Positions 37,201 to 46,200 of a stretch of DNA of 64,000 nucleotides are shown here, piece after piece. The position numbers were made by a program, and so were the translations under genes. The stretch spans positions 18,400,550 through 18,464,549 of the forward strand of contig NC_084707.1 in NCBI RefSeq assembly GCF_033807575.1. Reading direction: 5' to 3'. Numbering within the stretch: the first letter of the stretch is position 1; every line of letters begins with the position of its first letter. The notes beneath the pieces were generated by a model. The model ran no database searches and was not told where the DNA came from. It saw nothing but the letters and a program-made list of their open reading frames with translations. Source of the stretch: Cydia pomonella. Taxonomy: Eukaryota; Arthropoda; Insecta; Lepidoptera; Tortricidae.

Positions 37201-40200
37201 TCAAAAAATGACAAGTAACCTTTGCAAGATCTAGTTTTTACAAAAAAAAAATCGTAAAAAAATATTTTCAGTGCCAGTTTTACCATAACATTAACTTTTT
37301 ATGTACAAATACGTTCAAAATATGAAAAAAAAAAACAAAAAAAATTTTTTTTTGGCGAAATTTACTGAAACTCATATAACATTTTTTCCTTCTTTTGGCC
37401 TCAGAAGTACGTGGTTAAAATCTTTCGGGTTGCGAGCACCGTGTATATTAAATACAAAAAATAGTTGTTCGTTTTTTATTTCTATCTTTCTCTAATTTCC
37501 GTTGAGCGGTAATATTACTGGTAGCGTTACTGGGAAAATACTCGCCTTGGAAATATTACCGATAACAACCCATCACTACATGGAGCTATTCAGAGGATAC
37601 TGTGCTCTCTGTATTTCGGCTTGCGTGTATATCATCGGCCTGTCAACAGAATGTACTTTTTAAATGCAGGGTCACTGCATTCCCGCGTGCCCCACGCTAG
37701 TCAACATGTCCCGCTCGGAGCTATCGTTCGCTCTGCTGGTCGAAGGAGCTCTGGTCCGCGCACCGTCGGCCGCGAGGCGACAGCTGTGTGTGGAGCTCTT
37801 GTGTGTGGTGGCCGCCATCTTGCGACGGAACCCCGAGCTGTGTCTTCAGGCGCTCGACCTTGACAAGCTGCTACAAGATGCCCATCACACTTACGCTAAG
37901 GTATGTCCGTTATTATTGTTTCTTACCTCATTAGTGCGAGTACTGACAGCAGTGTGTGGAACTCTTGTGTGTGGTGGCCGCCATCTTGCGACGAAACCCC
38001 GAGCTGTGTCTTCAGGCGCTCGACCTTGACAAGCTGCTACAAGATGCCCATCACACTTACGCTAAGGTATGTCCGTTATTATTGTTTCTTACCTCATTAG
38101 TGCGAGTACTGACAGCAGTGTGTGGAACTCTTGTGTGTGGTGGCCGCCATCTTGCGACGGAACCCCGAGCTGTGTCTTCAGGCGCTCGACCTTGACAAGC
38201 TGCTACAAGATGCCCATCACACTTACGCTAAGGTATGTCCGTTATTATTGTTTCTTACCTCATTAGTGCGAGTACTGACAGCAGTGTGTGGAACTCTTGT
38301 GTGTGGTGGCCGCCATCTTGCGACGAAACCCCGAGCTGTGTCTTCAGGCGCTCGACCTTGACAAGCTGCTACAAGATGCCCATCACACTTACGCTAAGGT
38401 ATGTCCGTTATTATTGTTTCTTACCTCTGTTATGTATAGATATGTGGGTACTTATAATATTGTAGGCATACCGACAGTCGAATAAAGCATCAGCTATGTT
38501 AACGTACTCTCGTTGTTTTAATTATCGAAATACTTCATTGGCGACTTCGGAGAACAAGTTTAAAGCTATTTATCGCAATAATAGCCTGTGAGACGCGTGC
38601 GAAATAATAATAAAAAAATGTCAATCGGTAAAATTCGCGAGTTCGACATCGAAAATGGGAGTTGGGACTTGTACTGTGAGCGGCTCGAAATGTATTTTAA
38701 CGCTAATTCTGTGGAGAAGGATAAACAGTTGTCAACGTTAATTGCGGTGGTTGGTGATCAGTGTTACGAGTTAATGACGAATCTCGCGAGCCCAAAAAAA
38801 CCGTCGGAATTAACTTTCACGGAGTTGGTAGCGTTGGTGCAAAAACATTTAAAGCCGAAGCCATCCATAATGGCCGAACGATACCGTTTTCGGCTTAGAA
38901 GGCAAGCGGCGGGCGAGTCTATATCGCAGTACATGGCGGATTTAAAGAAACTTTAGCCGACAATCTTCGAGACCAGTTTGTATGCGGCGTGAGTGGGGAC
39001 GTTATACGGCAACGGCTGTTTGCGGAGGAGGATTTGACGTATGCCAAGGCGGTGACCTTGGCATGTTCATTGGAGGCAGCAGAGCGTGATGCAGCGATTA
39101 TGACGGGCGGCAACAGTGGAGCATCAGGAGCGCCCGCGGGAGCGGTGCATCGCGTGGCTGGCGGAGACGGCGCGGGGCGCGGGGCCGGGCGGCGGCCGCC
39201 AGCGCAGCGCCAGCAGCGGGAAACGGGTTTTAGTGCGCGGGAAACAGCTGGAAGCGTACGCGGTGCGACGCCTTGTACTGCCTGCGGTGCTACTAATCAT
39301 TGTTTTTCGACGTGCAAGTTCAGCGAGTACATATGTAGTATGTGCCGGAAGACGGGACATTTACGTCGAATGTGTCCCAAGAGGTCGTCTCACAATGAAA
39401 GAGCGACCCCAGGGCGCTATGGCGGCCGGTCACGGGCCTATTTTGTTACCGGAGAAGATAGCGAAGGGGAAACAAGTGAATCGGAGGAAGAGGAGGAAGC
39501 GTTGTACAGAGTTTCATTAAGTCAATACAAGCCGGTGAGTTTACCTATATGTGTTAATGGGCGACAATTAGTAATGGAAATTGATACAGGGGCGGCTGGT
39601 TCATTTATTAGCAAAAAAACCTATGAATTATATTTTAAGAATGAGATGCTTAAAAAACCAAGTAGCGTATTCAGATTTTACGACCGCACTAAAATGAAAA
39701 CATATGGTGTAATTACAGTGCCAGTAACTTATCGTTCAATTACAAAGAACTTGGACTTGTATGTTGTAGAACATGGTGAAACCAGTTTGCTAGGCAGGGA
39801 GTGGCTAGCCGAATTACGGGTAAAAATACCGATAATGAAGCGTAGCCCGGTTAGCAATGTCAATTCCGTTAGCAGTGTTAATAGAGATTTAAATGTAATT
39901 CTCGACAGATATAAGGAAGTTTTCGATGGGGGTCTCGGGTGCTACAACGGTGGGACGGCTACGCTGCGCGTGCGCGAGGGTGCGGCGCCGGTGTACCGGC
40001 GCGCGCGACCACTGCCTTTCGCGCTGCGGGGCCGCGTCGACGCCGAGCTTGACGCCATGCTGCGGAGCGGCGTCATCGAACCCGTTGACTGCGCCGACTG
40101 GGCGACTCCCCTGGTTCCGGTAACGAAAAAGGATGGAGGTTTGAGAGTGTGTGCCGACTTTAAGGTGACGCTTAATCCGGTTCTTAAGGTAGATAGGTAC

Positions 40201-43200
40201 CCGTTGCCGAAAGTTGAGGAATTATTTGCTAACTTATCGGGGGGAGAATTATTTACAAAAATAGACTTGTCACAGGCGTATAATCAGATTTGCTTGTCGG
40301 AGGATTCAAAAATGTTAACGGTTATTAATACTCACCGGGGGCTTTTTAAGTACAATAGGCTTCCATACGGCTTGTCATCAAGTTCGGGAATATTTTGTAG
40401 AATTAGCGAGTCCATAGTGAAGGATATTCCCAATGCTCAGAGTTTTTGTGACGACATTTTAATATTTGGTAAAACTCGGGAGGGTCATTTAGCTACGTTA
40501 GAAGCTGTATTGAAGCGGTTAAAGGATTTAGGTTTAAAGTTAAAGAAAAGTAAGTGCACGTTTCTTGCCGACGAGGTTTGTTATTTAGGGTTTGTTGTTA
40601 GCAAAGACGGGATAAACCCAGACCCTAACAAGGTCGCGGCTGTAGCAAAAATGCCACCACCATCGTGCGTGACCGAGGTGAGATCGTTCTTGGGTATGGT
40701 TAATTTCTATTCTAAGTTCATTCCTAACTCGAGCGATATTTTACACCCCATACATAGCCTGCTAAAGAAAGGTACGCGGTGGAATTGGTCAAAAAATTGC
40801 GATGAGGCCTTTAACAAAATCAAATCCTTATTGATAGGGAAGCGTATACTAGCGCACTATGACCCTAACAATCACGTGACGCTAACATGTGACGCCAGCC
40901 CGCGCGGGGTCGCCGGCGTGCTCAGCCAGCCAGACGGGCAGGGGCGGGAGCGTCCGGTGGCATATGTATCAAGGAAACTTAATACAGCTGAACAAAATTA
41001 TTCGCAGATACACCGAGAAGCACTCGCGATTGTTTTTTCGACTCAGAAATTTCATCAATATTTATATGGCAAGCGGTTCACGTTAGTAACTGATCATAAG
41101 CCTTTAATAAGTATTTTTGGTCCTCAAACTGGTGTGCCAAGCATGACTTCGAGTCGAATGCAGCGATGGGCTTTGCTATTAATGGCTTATGATTTTGATA
41201 TTCAATATGTGGACTCAGCGGGAAATTGCGCCGACGCGCTATCGCGGCTACCGATAGGACAGAGTAAGGAAGCTGACCCTCCGGAGCAATCTTACTTGCA
41301 TTTTGCATCTGATGCGCTCTTTCTAGACTGTAACGAAATACGTCTAAAGACAGCAAAGGATCCATTGCTAGGTCGAGTGGTTAATTATATAAAAAATGGT
41401 TGGCCCGACAGTGCGGAAATTAGGGAAATGCAACCATATTTTAATAGGCAAAAAGAGTTGTATTTAGAACTTGACTGTGTCATGTGGGGGCATCGTGTAG
41501 TAATTCCAGAAGCGTGCCGCGAGATAGTGCTGCGAGAACTGCACGAGCCTCACATGGGCGTCGTGAAGACCAAAGCCATGGCCAGGAGTTACGCGTGGTG
41601 GCCCGGAATGGACGAGGCTATAGAAGCGCGATGTCGAGCATGCGACGCGTGCGCGGCGGTGGCTCCAGCACCGCCGGCGAGCGCACCGGTGCCATGGCAT
41701 TGGCCGTCGCGAGCTTATGAAAGGGTTCATATCGACTTTCTAGGTCCATTAGATGGTCGTACTTACATGGTTTCGATTGACGCGCGATCAAAATGGATAG
41801 AAGTGTCGTGCATGACCCGTACCACCGCCGATTGTGTCATAAGTAAATTATTAGAATCTTGGTCAAGGTGGGGAATTCCAAAACAAATAGTCTCCGATAA
41901 TGGCCCGCCTTTCTCTAGTAAGCAATTTAATGACTTTTTAGAAAAGAATTGTGTGCGTCATATCTATTCGGCTCCTTACCACGCGGCGTCTAATGGAGCG
42001 GCGGAGGCAGCTGTTAAATTGATCAAAAAAGTAATTAAAAAAGCCAAACATGAAGGGGTAAACATTGACAAAGCCATACTCAATTTTCTATTGCATTATC
42101 ATAATACACCTCATTGTACCACCGGCGAGACACCCGCTCGCCTATTGCAGGGCCGCGACTTACGTATTCGATTAGATGCCATTAAACCAGATAGATCCGC
42201 TAAAGTCATCAACGAACAATCAAAAATGGTAGAACGGTCACATAGGCCATCTAGGCATTTAGAAATAGGTGAGCCCGTGCAATACCGAACTTTTGGACCG
42301 GGTGCGAAATGGGCGGAAGGTTACGTAGCTAATAGGTTTGGCGGATCTGATTATACGATTGTGACAGGTGACGGATCTACACACCATCGACATATAGATC
42401 AAATGAAACGCCGCCACTTAAGAAACTCTAACGTTTGCCCTCCATCAAATGCTGAAACCGAACCAGGGAGTGTCGTGCAGAGCGGCCGACTTACTGGTAT
42501 TAATGACGCCGTCCCCAGTGTCGAAGTTATGGCAAACAGCCTTGGCGATGACGCGAGGTCCGCCTCGGAACAGCTAGCACCATCGCAGGCGCCGGCGTCG
42601 CCCGCAGAGGTCCCGCCTCGTGCGTGTGACGGGGAGCCAAAGGTAGTTGAGGGGGGGAACTCTAAACAAGCGAAACGTGTCGACCCACCGTTACCGACAT
42701 TAAAAAAAAGAATACCTAAAGAAGTAAAACGCTACGGATTTGAAATTGACTACGTTTGTTAATGTTAATCTGATAACGTTATCTAGTTATGCCTAGATGT
42801 ATGGGCACTATGGATATGTGTAGATTTTAGTTCATCATAAGTTTATATTTTTCCTTAACCGATCTAATGTGATGAGTTTTCTTTGTATAAGCGTAACGGT
42901 GCAATTCTATAAACTAACTATCCGTACCCAACTATGTATTATTATTCTTAATACTTTTGTGCTAATAATAACTAGCGCCGCTTAGACCATAATTGTTATT
43001 GTATCATCGCATTCCTTTTTAATTTGTTACTATGTAATATTAGAATAAGTGTGAGGGTGTTATGTATAGATATGTGGGTACTTATAATATTGTAGGCATA
43101 CCGACAGTCGAATAAAGCATCAGCTATGTTAACGTACTCTCGTTGTTTTAATTATCGAAATACTTCAACCTCATTAGTGCGAGTACTGACAGCAGTGTGT

Positions 43201-46200
43201 GGAACTGTTGTGTGTGGTGGCCGCCATCTTGCGACGAAACCCCGAGCTGTGTCTTCAGGCGCTCGACCTTGATAAGCTGCTACAAGATGCCCATCACACT
43301 TACGCTAAGGTATGTCCGTTGTTATTGTTTCTTACCTCATTAGTGCGCGTACTGACAGCAGTGTGTGGAACTGTTGTGTGTGGTGGCCGCCATCTTGCGA
43401 CGGAACCCCGAGCTGTGTCTTCAGGCGCTCGACCTTGACAAGCTGCTACAAGATGCCCATCACACTTACGCTAAGGTATGTCCGTTATTATTGTTTCTTA
43501 CCTCATTAGTGCGAGTACTGACAGCAGTGTGTGGATCATTCCGATCGGCACGGTGGCAGCGCGATACTAATCCAGACCTCTGTTTTGCCTCTGAGGATGA
43601 ACATGGAAATATACTACCTATTAGCAGAGTAATCCTTAATGACTTTCCCCGTAGTCAGCATCGCCCCGCTCTTGTGAAGATAGGATTGGAGGTCCCGATT
43701 GTCAACTCTTTACCAAAACCACGCTGGAATATGATAAAGGCTGACTGGGAAGCATATAAACACCAAGTAGATGCAAACATAAGATGGCTGAAACCAGAAG
43801 CATCAAACTATGATAGATTCTGCGGCATGGTCATAGGTGCGGCCAAAAGATGCATTCCTAGAGGCTTTAGAAAAGAATATATCCCTGGTTGGTCTCCGGA
43901 AATTGAAGAAATATATCAAGAGTACCTCGAAAAAAACGAAGTTTCCAATGCAAATAAACTCCTGGCGGCCCTGGGGGAGGCTCGTCGGCAGAAATGGATG
44001 AACAGCGTCGAAGGTATGAACTTCACACACTCGAGTAGGAAAAGCTGGGCTCTACTGCGGAAACTGGCTGGTGGTGGACTGACTGACACTAGACCAGCTA
44101 CTGTGCACCCGGACAACATCGCGGAACGCCTCAAAAACATCACAAAGAGTGCGCATGTAGACAAAGCCTTTGCTAAAAATATCAGACGCGAAAACAAGGC
44201 CCTGCTCGGCTCTCAATATCGATGTACGGCTTTTGATTCACCTTTCCGCGCGGACGAGGTCTGCCAGTCTCTGAGGTATGTTAAATGCAGGAAAGCCGCT
44301 GGGCTGGATAACATGTACCCGGAATTCCTTACTCATCTGGGTAAGAGAGCGGTGCGATGGCTGACAGACTTCTTCAACAACATCTTTCAAACTGGTATAT
44401 TACCCGCCGTTTTTATGAAGTCTAAGGTAATAGCCATACTAAAGCCCGGAAAAACTCCAGATGATCCGGCTAATTTCAGGCCCATATCACTGTTAAGTGT
44501 TACTTTTAAGCTACTGGAGCGCTTGCTATACAACAGAATTAAGGATGAAGTGGATAAACATATCCCTGCTGAGCAGGCAGGCTTTCGTGCCGGTAGAAGC
44601 TGCTGCGACCAGGTTTTAGCGCTTAGTAGCCATATCGAAGCCGGATTTCAGCGAGGATGGAAAACTTTGGCAGCTTTCGTGGATCTAAGTGCAGCGTATG
44701 ACACTGTCTGGGTTAGCGGACTGATCCACAAGGTAGGCAGGATTATTCCGTCTCCGAAAATCCTTCGTCTCCTGGGGAACATGATGGGGCCACGAAAGAT
44801 TACCGTGCTCTTAGGCGACACAGCCAGTAAATACAAGCTGCTGAAGAACGGACTTCCGCAGGGTTCAGTTCTGGCTCCCCTCCTGTTTAACATATACACC
44901 AGCGACATGCCTCCCACTCAGAGTCATAAATTTCTGTACGCCGATGACATTGCGCTCACAATTCAGACCAAAAGTTTTGAAGCCGGCGAAGCTGTGCTCG
45001 CGAGAGACTTGGATGCTTTACATCGGTACTACACCAAATGGAGACTCCACCCGAATCCTTCAAAAACAGAGGTTACCGCTTTCCACCTAACAAACAGCCT
45101 GGCAAACAGAGAGGTGGATGTTACTTTCTGCGATCAAAAAATCCGCCATAATCCTAATCCGAAATACCTAGGAATCACGTTGGATAGGTCACTTACATAT
45201 AGAGCACACATTGAAAACCTAAGCCAAAAGGTAAAGACACGGGTGAACCTCATAAATAAGCTGGCCGGGACTTCGTGGGGTGCTCGAACTGATGTTCTGC
45301 GGTCATCTTCTATGGCCCTTGTATATTCTCCGGCGGAATACTGTGCGCCAGTGTGGTATAAAAGCGCTCATACCAGCAAAGTAGATGTTCAGCTGAACCG
45401 AGTCATGCGAACGATATCTGGCAGCTTGCTACCTACCCCGACCAGATGGCTCCCCGTGCTGTCGCACATTGCTCCTCCGGACATCAGAAGAACTCAGGCT
45501 GCTGCACGAGAATGGGATAAATCATCCACTCAGGCACTACCGATAAGAGAGACGCTGGACCACCTTCCTCGAGCGCGCCTTCCATCCCGCAAACCTATTT
45601 GGTCTGACTACCAGCTACAGGGCCAAGAGCCATTTAATGTTTCTGCGGAGTGGAGAAAGCAGTGGCAAGAACAAGATGGTGACTCCAACATAGACCCCAC
45701 TAAACTGCCGACTGGCTTTAAAGAACAACGGAAGATTTGGGTCACTATAAACCGTATCCGAACGGGAGTGGGGCGCTGCAATCACAACCTCCACAGATGG
45801 GGAATTTCGCCGACACCAGCCTGTGACTGTGGGGAGCCTATCCAAACAATCGCTCACATCGTAGAGAAATGTCCTAAGAGGCGGTTTGCCGGAGGCATGC
45901 AAGACCTGATTGCCCTCACAGCAGATGCAAGGGATTGGCTGCTCAATTTAGATTTAAAACTATAATTATATGTATATTTCTTTTTTTTGTAAATCTTCAT
46001 TCAGGAAAAGCCATACGATATAATAATAGTGTGTGGAACTGTTGTGTGTGGTGGCCGCCATCTTGCGACGAAACCCCGAGCTGTGTCTTCAGGCGCTCGA
46101 CCTTGATAAGCTGCTACAAGATGCCCATCACACTTACGCTAAGGTATGTCCGTTGTTATTGTTTCTTACCTCATTAGTGCGCGTACTGACAGCAGTGTGT

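Larger units (their letters stand above)
38428..43167 (+). mobile_element. Ty3/gypsy-type LTR retrotransposon, 4.74 kb, inside the exon array
   Basis: LTRs 38428-38537 and 43058-43167 are 110 bp, begin TGTTATG, end CTTCA, and look identical. Target duplication ACCTC at 38423-38427 and 43168-43172. A primer-binding site (TGGCGACTTCGG) starts 2 bp after the left LTR, and a purine-rich GTGAGGG precedes the right LTR. Order: gag, protease, reverse transcriptase, RNase H, integrase, as in gypsy elements. No env-like ORF. Identical LTRs suggest a very recent insertion, although gag carries a frame break. Confidence 0.95.
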
